Shown piece by piece: positions 10,563 through 20,610 of a DNA stretch of 38,613 nt. Below the pieces are notes generated by a model, which saw nothing but the letters and a program-made list of their open reading frames with translations, was not told where the DNA came from and searched no databases. The first letter of the stretch is position 1, and every line of letters starts with the position of its first letter. The DNA comes from an uncultured Clostridia bacterium (GTDB lineage: Bacteria > Bacillota > Clostridia > TANB77 > CAG-508), in contig CANQOW010000003.1 in NCBI GenBank assembly GCA_947625545.1, positions 1-38,613 on the forward strand. The letters are read 5' to 3'. The position numbers were made by a program, and so were the translations under genes.

Positions 10563-13500
10563 ATGAGTAAAAGAATATTAAACAAGGTATTAGCAGTTAT
10601 GATTTTAATGTCAATCACAATGCTAAACTTTTCATGGTTAGGAGAAGGAGTTTTAGCATTAAATGAAGACCTTGAAAATCAAAGTACACTTACAAATAAT
10701 GCAAGTGTTAATTTTGATGCTTATTTCAAGGACGAAAATGGAAACAAGATACATACAGTAAATACTAAAATGAATGAAGACTTAAATTTATACCTATATG
10801 GAAAAGTTGCAGAAGGATATTTAAAAGATATAAAAGTTACAATAAATAATGCAAATTTCTATATAGATGAAGAAAAAGTAACATATGGAGATATTGAAAG
10901 TGTAACTGATAATACAGTAACAATCAATAGAATTAGAAAAGATGAAGAATTAGAAGTAATAATTCCAATAAAATCTATTAAAGAAGATAATATTTCATTA
11001 GATATGTTTGGTAAACAAAATGAAATATCTATGGAAGCAATACTTGTAAGAAAAAATAGTAAAACAAAGAAAATATCTAAAACAATTAATACAATGGTAA
11101 ATTGGAATGAAGAAACAGAAAGTACAATAAAACAAGAAGTTTTAAAATACATACCATTTGAAATTGAAGGAAATAAAGGTGTAGTATTACAAACATTAGT
11201 AAAAACAAGTTTATTAGATAATAAATTACCAGTAAGAAATACAGAAGTAAATGTACAAATACCAACAATAAATGGAATAGCACCAGAAAAAACTTATGTA
11301 ATGGCTAATACATTAAAAGCAACAAATGGTAATAATGGTTTAGAATTTAACAACTCAAATTGGAAAATAGAAAATAATATAGTAACAATAAAAGTAAATA
11401 ATCAAATATATAATAACAAAGTAAATTGGTTAAAAGATTGCCAAGATGAATATGTTTTAACATACATATATGGAGAAGATGCATATAACTTAGTAAAAAA
11501 TACAACATTAAACATTACATTAAAAGCAGATACTAATATTACAAATTATATAAATGATGAAATTTCAACAAAAAATGATGTAATAAATGTAGAATTAAGC
11601 AATAAAATAAATGATATAGTTGAAACAGATTTAAAAGCAAAAGAAATAATAAATAAAGGATATATGTATACAGGATTTGAAACTCAATATAACGAAGAAT
11701 TAACAATAGATGTATCAAATGAGAACTTAGTTAATTCAGTTATAGTAAAAGAAAATGAAAGTAACTTTAATAATGAAGTTACAAATTCAACATTTAAAAC
11801 AACAAAAATTAGCAAAGTAAATTTTGAAAAGATACTAGGTAAAGATGGATATATAAAAATATATAACGAAGATAATGAATTAATAGCAACAATAGATAAA
11901 AATACTACTTTAGATGATCAAAATAATTATATTATAAACTATAATACAGAAATAAAATCATTAAAATTTGAAACAAGTAATATAAAAGAAATTGGTAAAA
12001 TAGTTATAGAAAATACAAAAATAATACCAGAAAAAACTAAATATACAGAAGAACAAATAAAACAATTTAGCCAAATACAAACAAAAATAGAACAAACTAT
12101 AATAAATAATGATAAAGAAATATTAAATTCTACAAAAGTATGTACAGAAAATCTTGTAGAACCAACAACACAAGTAGAAACAATTATTAGCAATAAAAAA
12201 TTATCTACACTAGTAGAAAATGAAGGAATAGATATTATAGTAGTATTAAAAAATTCAGAAATACAATGTAGATTATTTGAAAATCCTGTTATAGAAATTA
12301 AATTACCAAAATATATAGAAACATTAAAATTAAATGATATTACTAAAATATTATTTACAGACGAATTAAAGGTAAAAACTACAACATACAATGAAGAAAC
12401 TAAAACAATAAGAATAGAACTAGAAGGAACACAAACTAAATATAATGATATAACAGTAACAGAAGGAACTACTTTAACATTAAATGCTAATATAAAATTA
12501 GATGAAAATACAGAAGCAATGCAAGATAAAATAATTACAACAGTAACAAATAAAGGCGAAACAGCAAATGCAGAAACTGTTATAAATTATGTTATACCAA
12601 ATGAAGATGATGAAGAAGATAACAATATAACTGAAAATACAGATAATACTTCTAATGAAGAAGTAATAGATAATAAAGAAAATGTTGATAATAACAATAC
12701 AAATATTGAAGATACACAAAATAATATAGAGCAAAATGTAGAAAATACTGAAACAACAGTACCACAAAAACAAATTGCAGATATTAAAGTAATGCTAGAA
12801 AGCGATTTAAAAGATAGCAAACAAGTAAAAGAAGGTCAAAAAATAAACTTTACAGCAACAGTTGTAAATATAGGAAAAACAAACTTAAATAATGTTTTAC
12901 TTGAAGCAAATATTCCAGAAGGAACATCATATAGAGAATTTGTACCAGGTGGAAACTATTCTTATGACGAATATGTAACAGATAATAGAGAAAGTTGTTC
13001 AAAGAATATAGAAATATTAAAACCAGGACAAAGTGAAAAACTAGAATTCCAAGTAATAGTAAATGAAAAACAATTAAATATAGAAAAAATAGTTGCACAA
13101 GCCATTGCAAAAATTGAAGGATATGAAGATACAACTTCTGAAAAAATAGAAAGTACAATAATTGATGGAGCATTAAATATAGATTTAATAACAAAAGAAC
13201 ATTCAACAGAAAAATATACAGAAGGTAGTGAAATTACATTTATTGCTTATGTTGAAAATGTTAAATCTACAGATGCTACAAATGTAAAAGTTACATCTAA
13301 GATACCAGATGGAGTAACATTTAAAAATGCATATTTTGCAGTAAAAATGGATAATGATGGTAAAAAGGTACAATATAATAAAACAACAAATTCAATTATA
13401 TGGTCAATGGATAAACTATCAGCAAATACAAAAGCAGAGTTACAATTAGTTGGAACTGTAAATAATGATGTACAAGAAATAAAAAATCAATTTATTGCAA

Positions 13501-14975
13501 CATGTTCAGAAACAGCAAGTGTATCATCAAATGAAGTTACAAGATATGTAGATAAAGCAAATTTAAGTATATCACAATACTCTAATATTGAAGATACATA
13601 CATAAATGTTGGAGACAAAATAGAATATTATATTACAATAAAAAATGATGGAACAAGAACTGCAAAAAATGTAAAAGTAATTGATACATTACCAGATGGC
13701 TTAGAAGCAGTTACATTAAAATATATAAATGGAAGTCAAGAATCAGATGTAGTAGAATGTCAAAATAAAGAAATTACACTTTCAGGATTTGAAATTGAAG
13801 CAGGAGAAATGCTAGGTATTGTAATAAAAGCCAATGTAAGTAAACTTCAAGAAGGTGTAAAAGGAACTATAGACTATGTAAATAAAGTAAATGTAAGTGC
13901 TGATGGAATTAATTTAATAGAAGCAAACGAAATAGTACATAAAATAAAAGTAAAAAATCAATCAAATACAGAAAATACTGATAAATCATATTCAATATCT
14001 GGATTAGCATGGCATGATACATCAAGAGATGGAAAACATGATGATAATGAACAATTATTAAAAAATATTGAAGTAAGATTAATTACAAAAGATGAACAAG
14101 TAATTGCAAAAACAAAAACAAATAATAAAGGTGAATATGAATTTAAAAATATTGCTAATGGAGAATATTTAATAATATTCATATATGATACAACAAAATA
14201 TGAAATAACAACATATCAAGCAAAAAATGTTGTAGAAAATAAAAATTCAGATGTAGCAATACAAAAAGAAGATTTCATAGATGGAAATATAACAAAATTT
14301 GGTGTAACTGATGTAATTGTAGTTGATAATTCAAATATAAATAATATTGATATAGGATTACAAGATGCATATGTATTCGACTTAAGTTTAAATAAAACAA
14401 TATCAAAAGTTACAGTACAAAACAATGATAAAATAAAATCTTATGAATATAAAAATAAAACATTAGCAAAAGTAGAAATAGCATCTAAAGATGTAAATAA
14501 TACAACAGTAATAATTGAATATACATTCAAAATAACCAACGAAGGAAATATCGCAGGATATGCAAAACAAATAGTAGATTACTTACCAAAAGATTTAAAA
14601 TTTGCATCAGAATTAAATAAAGACTGGTACATAGGTAAAGATGGAAACTTATATAATGAAACATTAGCAAATACATTAATTCAACCAGGAGAAACACAAG
14701 AAATTAAACTTCTTGTAACAAAAACATTAAATGATAATAACTTAGGAACAACAAATAACTCTGCTGAAATAACAGAAAGTTATAATAACTATGGTGTAGA
14801 CGATATAGACTCAATTTCAGGTAATAAATCTTCAAAAGAAGATGATTATGGTTCAGCAGATATGTTAATATCATTAAATACAGGTACAATAGTAATGTAT
14901 ACAGGGTTAACTATAACAATGATTGCAATAATTATATTATCAATATACATGATAAAAAAGAAAGTTTTAGTATAA
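10563..14975 (+). CDS. Large secreted or anchored surface protein with DUF11-like repeats and an SdrD B-like domain
   Basis: Signal peptide; repeated DUF11-like blocks (VKEGQKINFTATVVNIGKTNLNNVLLEANIPEGTSY; INVGDKIEYYITIKNDGTRTAKNVKVIDTLPDGLE); SdrD B-like YSISGLAWHDTSRDGKHDDNEQLLKNIEVRLI; C-terminal TM plus KKK. Confidence 0.85.
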   Translation: MSKRILNKVLAVMILMSITMLNFSWLGEGVLALNEDLENQSTLTNNASVNFDAYFKDENGNKIHTVNTKMNEDLNLYLYGKVAEGYLKDIKVTINNANFYIDEEKVTYGDIESVTDNTVTINRIRKDEELEVIIPIKSIKEDNISLDMFGKQNEISMEAILVRKNSKTKKISKTINTMVNWNEETESTIKQEVLKYIPFEIEGNKGVVLQTLVKTSLLDNKLPVRNTEVNVQIPTINGIAPEKTYVMANTLKATNGNNGLEFNNSNWKIENNIVTIKVNNQIYNNKVNWLKDCQDEYVLTYIYGEDAYNLVKNTTLNITLKADTNITNYINDEISTKNDVINVELSNKINDIVETDLKAKEIINKGYMYTGFETQYNEELTIDVSNENLVNSVIVKENESNFNNEVTNSTFKTTKISKVNFEKILGKDGYIKIYNEDNELIATIDKNTTLDDQNNYIINYNTEIKSLKFETSNIKEIGKIVIENTKIIPEKTKYTEEQIKQFSQIQTKIEQTIINNDKEILNSTKVCTENLVEPTTQVETIISNKKLSTLVENEGIDIIVVLKNSEIQCRLFENPVIEIKLPKYIETLKLNDITKILFTDELKVKTTTYNEETKTIRIELEGTQTKYNDITVTEGTTLTLNANIKLDENTEAMQDKIITTVTNKGETANAETVINYVIPNEDDEEDNNITENTDNTSNEEVIDNKENVDNNNTNIEDTQNNIEQNVENTETTVPQKQIADIKVMLESDLKDSKQVKEGQKINFTATVVNIGKTNLNNVLLEANIPEGTSYREFVPGGNYSYDEYVTDNRESCSKNIEILKPGQSEKLEFQVIVNEKQLNIEKIVAQAIAKIEGYEDTTSEKIESTIIDGALNIDLITKEHSTEKYTEGSEITFIAYVENVKSTDATNVKVTSKIPDGVTFKNAYFAVKMDNDGKKVQYNKTTNSIIWSMDKLSANTKAELQLVGTVNNDVQEIKNQFIATCSETASVSSNEVTRYVDKANLSISQYSNIEDTYINVGDKIEYYITIKNDGTRTAKNVKVIDTLPDGLEAVTLKYINGSQESDVVECQNKEITLSGFEIEAGEMLGIVIKANVSKLQEGVKGTIDYVNKVNVSADGINLIEANEIVHKIKVKNQSNTENTDKSYSISGLAWHDTSRDGKHDDNEQLLKNIEVRLITKDEQVIAKTKTNNKGEYEFKNIANGEYLIIFIYDTTKYEITTYQAKNVVENKNSDVAIQKEDFIDGNITKFGVTDVIVVDNSNINNIDIGLQDAYVFDLSLNKTISKVTVQNNDKIKSYEYKNKTLAKVEIASKDVNNTTVIIEYTFKITNEGNIAGYAKQIVDYLPKDLKFASELNKDWYIGKDGNLYNETLANTLIQPGETQEIKLLVTKTLNDNNLGTTNNSAEITESYNNYGVDDIDSISGNKSSKEDDYGSADMLISLNTGTIVMYTGLTITMIAIIILSIYMIKKKVLV

Positions 14976-15006
14976 ATTTAGAAAAAAAGGAGGGAGAAAA
15001 ATAAGT

Positions 15007-18000
15007 ATGAAAAGTATATGTAAAAAAATATCAGCATTGTTATTAATAATTATAATGTTAACAAGTGTTTCGTTTAATGTAATGAGTTATTCAGAAATAG
15101 TAGATGGAGAATATCTAGAAGAAATAGAAACATTGCCAGATGAAGACGAAGAACATTTAGAAGATATTCAAACATTACCAGACGAAGATGAAGAAGAACA
15201 TCTAGAAGATATACAAACATTACCAGATGAAGACGAATATGAACATTTAGAAGATATACAAACATTGCCAGATGAAGACGAATACGAACATTTAGAAGAT
15301 ATTCAAACATTACCAGATAAATCTTATTATGATTTAATGATAACAAATAGAAATAATACTCAACAAGCATATAAAGCAAATGCAGTAGCAAAAAATATAA
15401 ATAAAGGTGATTCTTCAGATTATGATGTTCTATTAACGCAAGACCAAGATGGACAATACTATTATTGTATGGAAAAAGGTGGAGCATTGATGTTATACAC
15501 AAATGGAGGTGCTACACTAAGAGAATTCTATTATAGAGCAACACAATATAAAAGTATAACAGTAGAACAAAGTCTTGTATTAGCATACTTAAATGCAAAA
15601 GAATTAACTGAAATTGAAGGTATTTCTTTAAACACAAACAATAATAGAGAAAAAATAATTCAATACTATATATGGAAAACAGGTATAAATCAAGGAAATA
15701 CCAATATAAGTGTTCCAAGTATTTATGCAAATATAATTAGTAAATTACAAAAAAGCATAAATAATGAAATAAAAATAGGAAATGACATTATAAACATTAA
15801 AGATAAAACAATAACAATTAATGGAACAGAATATGAATTAGAAAATTTTGAAGCATATAAATATACATCAAAATTAATATATAGAAGAGATAACGGAAAA
15901 GGATATATAGAAAATAATTATTCTGGTTGTGGTCAAGAGATATTTGGATTTTTTAGTGAATTAAAAAGAAAAGATACTGACGAACCAGATACACCAAATA
16001 TTCAATTACATAAAACAAATGAAGACAATGTTGGATTAAATGGTGCAGTATTTTCAATATATGATAGAGAAACTGGAAAATTAATTGAACAATATGAAAC
16101 AATTAAAGATGGATATACAGATAGTATACCAGTAGAATATGAAAAAGAATATATTATAAAAGAAACAGATGCACCAGATGGATATGAATTATCAACAGAA
16201 TTTGTTATACTAACTATATTTGGTGATGAAGATTCAGCACAATATATAGTATATGATGAAAATGGAAATATAATAGAAGATGGACATTGGTCAGAAGATG
16301 AAATTTCATTAGATTATTTAATAATATTAACACTTGAAGATGAAAAAGATGAAACTCCTCCAACACCAACTATACCACCTACACCAGATATACCTAATAC
16401 ACCAGACACAACTCCAAATATAGAAGAAGCATATCCTTTACTAATGTATATTAAAGGAACAGTTTTCTTAGATGGTATAGAAGGAAAAGAATCAATTGCA
16501 GATGGATATTACAATAAAGAAAATAGTACCGATAAAGGATTAGCAGGAATAAAAGTTGAAATTTATGATGCATCAACAAATAAATTAGCAACATTTGCAA
16601 CTAAAGAGGCTTTAACAACAAGAAAGGAAAATAACAGAACATATATTATAGAAAATGTAGATTTTGATGCATTAAATAAATATGGAAAAGCAACTACATA
16701 TACAGATGAAAATGGATTCTATGAATTTTATGGATTAAATCCATCACATACATATTATATAGTATTTACATATAATGGTATGAGATATGTAGAAATAAAA
16801 ACAACTACAGAAACAGGCATAGATGTATCAGGATATGATATAAAATTAGAAAATGCTTCTAAAGCAACAGAAGTAGATAGAAAAGAAAAAATTATAGATG
16901 TATTTTCAGAAATTGGAACATATCCATATAACTACTATTCAAAATCAAAAGGTGGATATAATATAGCATACAATCAAGATGATGTTGAAGAAGCAATGAA
17001 AAATGGATTATCAAAATGTGGAAATAATTACGAAACATTATATAATAACTTATCAAAATATATGGATGAAACTATGGCATACTTTATTAAAGATTGTCAA
17101 GTAACTGCTAGAATAGATGGATTAGGAAATATATTAAAAGATGCTGAACAAAAAGTTAAAGAATATAATGGAAGTATAAAATCAAATACAGGAAATATGA
17201 TATATCCTGTTGTAGAAACTCATAATTACCCAAATATAAACCAAGTACAATTTACAAAAAATTATGGTTATACAATATATAGATTTTATGCAGATCCAAT
17301 TCCAGGTACAGTTAATGGAGAAACAGTAATTGTAGGTTATACTGAACCATACTGGCATAATGCAGGAACAGGAAGTGTTGGTACTTTAACTTATGATGAA
17401 CGTATAGACGGAGAATGGACTTCAGTTTCAAGCAAATTTATCCAACAAGACCAAGAATTAACTAATGCTTTAAATCAATTAATAGCACAAAGTAATGACT
17501 CAGTAAAATATGAAGCAAATATAACAGGAACATGGTTAGAACTAAAAGAAGGATATACTTCAGAAACAATAAAGGATGTACAATGGGCAGTATTTGATTT
17601 AAAAAATCAACAATATTTGAATGGTTGGTATGATAAATGTAAATCTGTTTCATATAAAGACGAATATAAAATGTTAACAGATAACTTAAAAACATTAAAT
17701 GAAGATATAACAACAAATCTTCCTTGTGCAAACTTAGGCTTACAATACAGAAGCACATTTGATATGGCTTTATATGATGATGTATTAAAAGCAGAAGTAA
17801 CAATAAATGGTGTTTTAGGAAATTATGATTATGATAAAAGAGCAGCAAATGGAAAAGCATTTAGTTTTGGTGTAAATGAATCAGATTTAAGAGCATATTA
17901 TACAAACTTAACAAATGGAAATGTTGAAGCTATAAGAAACTTAAAATACAATACTTCAATAAGTAGTACAGACGAATATATAAATTATGCAAGAACAACA

Positions 18001-20223
18001 GATATACATTATTCATCAGATGTTCCAAAAACTGATAATGGTATAGCACAAGCAGGTGGATATGATGATAATAATAATTCAATATATTTGACATATAGAA
18101 TACGTATAATAAATCAATCATCAATTAAAGGAACTATTACAGAGGTAGTTGATTATTATAAAAACGATTTTGAAGTAGTAAAAGTATATGATAAAGACAA
18201 CAACGAATATAGTTTCTCAAATTCTAGTATATATGCAAATAGAGGAACAAAAAATGATAATGTTGAAGGATATGACAAAGTATATATTACATTAGATAAT
18301 AAAGAACTTGCAAATAATGAATCTATAGAATTATTTATGATATTAAAAATGAAAGATATTCCTAATACATTAACAGAAGAAGTATTAAATAGTGAAGAAG
18401 GATATAAGACATTAAATTTAGCAGAAATTAATGGATATAAAACAACTAATGGATATATAGATATAGATTCAATGCCAGGAAATGTTGTTGAAACAAATAG
18501 ATTTGCTGAAGGAAAATATGAAGATGATGAAAGTAAATCACCTACATTAATATTTAAAAATCCAAATACAGAAGGAAGAACTATTTCAGGAATTATATTT
18601 GAAGATGTAGTAACAGGTGAAATATTAAATAAAGATACAACAAGACAATCATTAGCAAACCATCAATTTGATGAAAATGATACATTAATTGAAGGTGCAA
18701 CAGTTCAATTAATACAAATATTAGCAGATGGAACAGAAAAATTAAGTGCACAAACACAAACTGTTAATGGATCATATAAATTTACAAATATAAGACCAGG
18801 AAATTATGTTATAAGATTTGCTTATGGTAATACAGATAAAACAGCATTAACAACTAAAAATATAGTAGATGATGAAGGAAATACATTAAGTATGCCAAAT
18901 GAAAAATCATATAATGGTGAATCTTTTGAAAATACAGAAAAATTATCAAATACTACATTTGGTGCAAATGGATATTGGTATACAGATTCAGATATAGAAA
19001 CAAATACAAGATATTCAGATGCAGTTGATGATAAAGTAAGAAGAGAAGAAGTAACTAATAACTTTAAAACAATTATAAATGAAAATGCAGAAATATTAAA
19101 TTCATATAAAGATTCAAAAGTTAATAGAAGTCTTGTAACAAAATTAAAAGAACAAGCATATATGTTCGCTACAACTGATGTTATGAAACTTGAAATGGAA
19201 TATGTAGGAACTAAAAATGAAAACACTAATGGAAATACAACTACTGCAAATGAAGATGGAAAATATAATTACGTTTATGATATAACAAATGTTGACTTTG
19301 GTATAGTTGAACGTTCAAGAGCACAACTTGATTTAATAAAGAAAGTTTCATATATTTCTCTAGTAGATAGTACAGGAAAAGAAATTTCAGGTGGAACTTA
19401 TGAAGATTGGAAAAATGGAAATGTTAAATACGTTAGATGGATAATGGGCGAAGATGGATTTGTTGACATGGAAATAGACAAAGAATTAATAAATGGTGCT
19501 ACTTTAAAAATAACTTATGATATAACAGTAAAAGATAATAGCGAAGCGGGAAATGAAATTTCTGATATAGTAGTTATAGATTATGTAACAAACAATATAA
19601 ACTATGGTGCAGGTTATATAAATAATGAAGGTAATACAAACTCATTCTATGGTTGGGAAACTACAACAACTGATGATTTAATAAATATAGATAAATATGT
19701 AAATAGTAAATCTGCATTAAATACAGAAGACGACATAAATAAAATAGATTTATCAACATATCAAACTATAGTAAAAGCAACATTTAAGCCAGGAGAAACT
19801 AAGAAATTAACATTAGAAAAGAACTTATCTCCTGAAGAGGATTCAAACTTTAACTATGAAAATAGAGCAGAAATAGTAAGTTCAACAAATACAAAAGGTA
19901 GAGGAGATTATTCTTCAATATATGGTAACTTAGATCCAATGACATATACATCAAGACAAGGTAACTTATATTGGGATTTCATAAAAGGAGTAACAAGTTC
20001 TTCAGATAATGATACAGATAGTATTACAGAAAATACTGGAGTAAATCCAATAAGAATTGCAGAACCAGATTCAGCAAGTGCAGAAGAAACAATAGTTTCT
20101 CCACCAGAAGGTACAACAGGAATAGTAATTTCAGGTGAATACTTTATATTTGGATTAACATTATTAATATCTTTTGTAATAGGATTAATGCTTATAAAAA
20201 AATATAAAGAACTAGAAGCATAG
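15007..20223 (+). CDS. Giant surface adhesin: acidic tandem repeat, probable thioester domain, Cna-B/SpaA-like and SdrD B-like domains, C-terminal TM
   Basis: Signal peptide; (LEDIQTLPDEDEYEH)n; QYYYCMEKG and IIQYYIWKTG motifs; IQLHKTNEDNVGLNGAVFSIYDRETGK...YIIKETDAPDGYEL; Pro-rich linker; IKGTVFLDGI..., ISGIIFEDV...; C-terminal TM plus KK. Confidence 0.85.
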   Translation: MKSICKKISALLLIIIMLTSVSFNVMSYSEIVDGEYLEEIETLPDEDEEHLEDIQTLPDEDEEEHLEDIQTLPDEDEYEHLEDIQTLPDEDEYEHLEDIQTLPDKSYYDLMITNRNNTQQAYKANAVAKNINKGDSSDYDVLLTQDQDGQYYYCMEKGGALMLYTNGGATLREFYYRATQYKSITVEQSLVLAYLNAKELTEIEGISLNTNNNREKIIQYYIWKTGINQGNTNISVPSIYANIISKLQKSINNEIKIGNDIINIKDKTITINGTEYELENFEAYKYTSKLIYRRDNGKGYIENNYSGCGQEIFGFFSELKRKDTDEPDTPNIQLHKTNEDNVGLNGAVFSIYDRETGKLIEQYETIKDGYTDSIPVEYEKEYIIKETDAPDGYELSTEFVILTIFGDEDSAQYIVYDENGNIIEDGHWSEDEISLDYLIILTLEDEKDETPPTPTIPPTPDIPNTPDTTPNIEEAYPLLMYIKGTVFLDGIEGKESIADGYYNKENSTDKGLAGIKVEIYDASTNKLATFATKEALTTRKENNRTYIIENVDFDALNKYGKATTYTDENGFYEFYGLNPSHTYYIVFTYNGMRYVEIKTTTETGIDVSGYDIKLENASKATEVDRKEKIIDVFSEIGTYPYNYYSKSKGGYNIAYNQDDVEEAMKNGLSKCGNNYETLYNNLSKYMDETMAYFIKDCQVTARIDGLGNILKDAEQKVKEYNGSIKSNTGNMIYPVVETHNYPNINQVQFTKNYGYTIYRFYADPIPGTVNGETVIVGYTEPYWHNAGTGSVGTLTYDERIDGEWTSVSSKFIQQDQELTNALNQLIAQSNDSVKYEANITGTWLELKEGYTSETIKDVQWAVFDLKNQQYLNGWYDKCKSVSYKDEYKMLTDNLKTLNEDITTNLPCANLGLQYRSTFDMALYDDVLKAEVTINGVLGNYDYDKRAANGKAFSFGVNESDLRAYYTNLTNGNVEAIRNLKYNTSISSTDEYINYARTTDIHYSSDVPKTDNGIAQAGGYDDNNNSIYLTYRIRIINQSSIKGTITEVVDYYKNDFEVVKVYDKDNNEYSFSNSSIYANRGTKNDNVEGYDKVYITLDNKELANNESIELFMILKMKDIPNTLTEEVLNSEEGYKTLNLAEINGYKTTNGYIDIDSMPGNVVETNRFAEGKYEDDESKSPTLIFKNPNTEGRTISGIIFEDVVTGEILNKDTTRQSLANHQFDENDTLIEGATVQLIQILADGTEKLSAQTQTVNGSYKFTNIRPGNYVIRFAYGNTDKTALTTKNIVDDEGNTLSMPNEKSYNGESFENTEKLSNTTFGANGYWYTDSDIETNTRYSDAVDDKVRREEVTNNFKTIINENAEILNSYKDSKVNRSLVTKLKEQAYMFATTDVMKLEMEYVGTKNENTNGNTTTANEDGKYNYVYDITNVDFGIVERSRAQLDLIKKVSYISLVDSTGKEISGGTYEDWKNGNVKYVRWIMGEDGFVDMEIDKELINGATLKITYDITVKDNSEAGNEISDIVVIDYVTNNINYGAGYINNEGNTNSFYGWETTTTDDLINIDKYVNSKSALNTEDDINKIDLSTYQTIVKATFKPGETKKLTLEKNLSPEEDSNFNYENRAEIVSSTNTKGRGDYSSIYGNLDPMTYTSRQGNLYWDFIKGVTSSSDNDTDSITENTGVNPIRIAEPDSASAEETIVSPPEGTTGIVISGEYFIFGLTLLISFVIGLMLIKKYKELEA
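15115..15318 (+). repeat. In-frame tandem repeat, about 4.5 copies of a 45-bp unit (first copy 42 bp)
   Basis: LEEIETLPDEDEEH / LEDIQTLPDEDEEEH / LEDIQTLPDEDEYEH / LEDIQTLPDEDEYEH / LEDIQTLPD. Confidence 0.95.
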
Positions 20224-20230
20224 TGAATAA

Positions 20231-20262
20231 AAAATGACAGGTTATTTCTAACCTGTCATTTT
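20231..20262. terminator. Bidirectional terminator between the adhesin gene and the convergent SASP gene
   Basis: AAAATGACAGGTTA-TTTC-TAACCTGTCATTTT, perfect 14-bp arms. Confidence 0.85.
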
Positions 20263-20304
20263 ACGTTTTTTAAACTCTAGTAAAATTTTAAATTATTAAC
20301 ACTT

Positions 20305-20487
20305 TTAATTATACAAATTATCTTCATACAAATCTTCTATAAAAACATCTCTTTCTTCGTTATTATCAATAAAGCCAACAGTAGCCATATTATTATGAAT
20401 ATCTTGTATCCAAACAGGTCTATCCTCGTAAAAAACATCAGTCTTTTCTTTAGACTTTAACATTTCTTGTATTCTTTCTATTTTCAT
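20305..20487 (-). CDS. sspH: H-type small acid-soluble spore protein
   Basis: [53 protein letters not shown] matches the SASP H-type pattern. Confidence 0.75.
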   Translation of the reverse strand: MKIERIQEMLKSKEKTDVFYEDRPVWIQDIHNNMATVGFIDNNEERDVFIEDLYEDNLYN

Positions 20488-20610
20488 AAGTGCACCACAA
20501 CCTTTCAAAATAATCTATTAAAATTATACGTAAGATATTTAAAATTATTCAAAAATATCTATGAATTTAGACAAAAAAGTAGTATAATAATTATATTGGG
20601 GGAAAAAGTA

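Noticed and set aside
15115-15318. CRISPR-like array
   Set aside because: Units are contiguous, in-frame coding repeats with no spacers; no cas genes
15074-15502. 142-aa minus-strand repetitive ORF
   Set aside because: Mirror of the 45-bp tandem repeat in the adhesin gene; Leu/His-rich nonsense with no RBS
20467-20610. N-terminal extension of the uvrA ORF
   Set aside because: Overlaps the divergent sspH start; the GGGGG RBS and conserved N-terminus place the start at 20611
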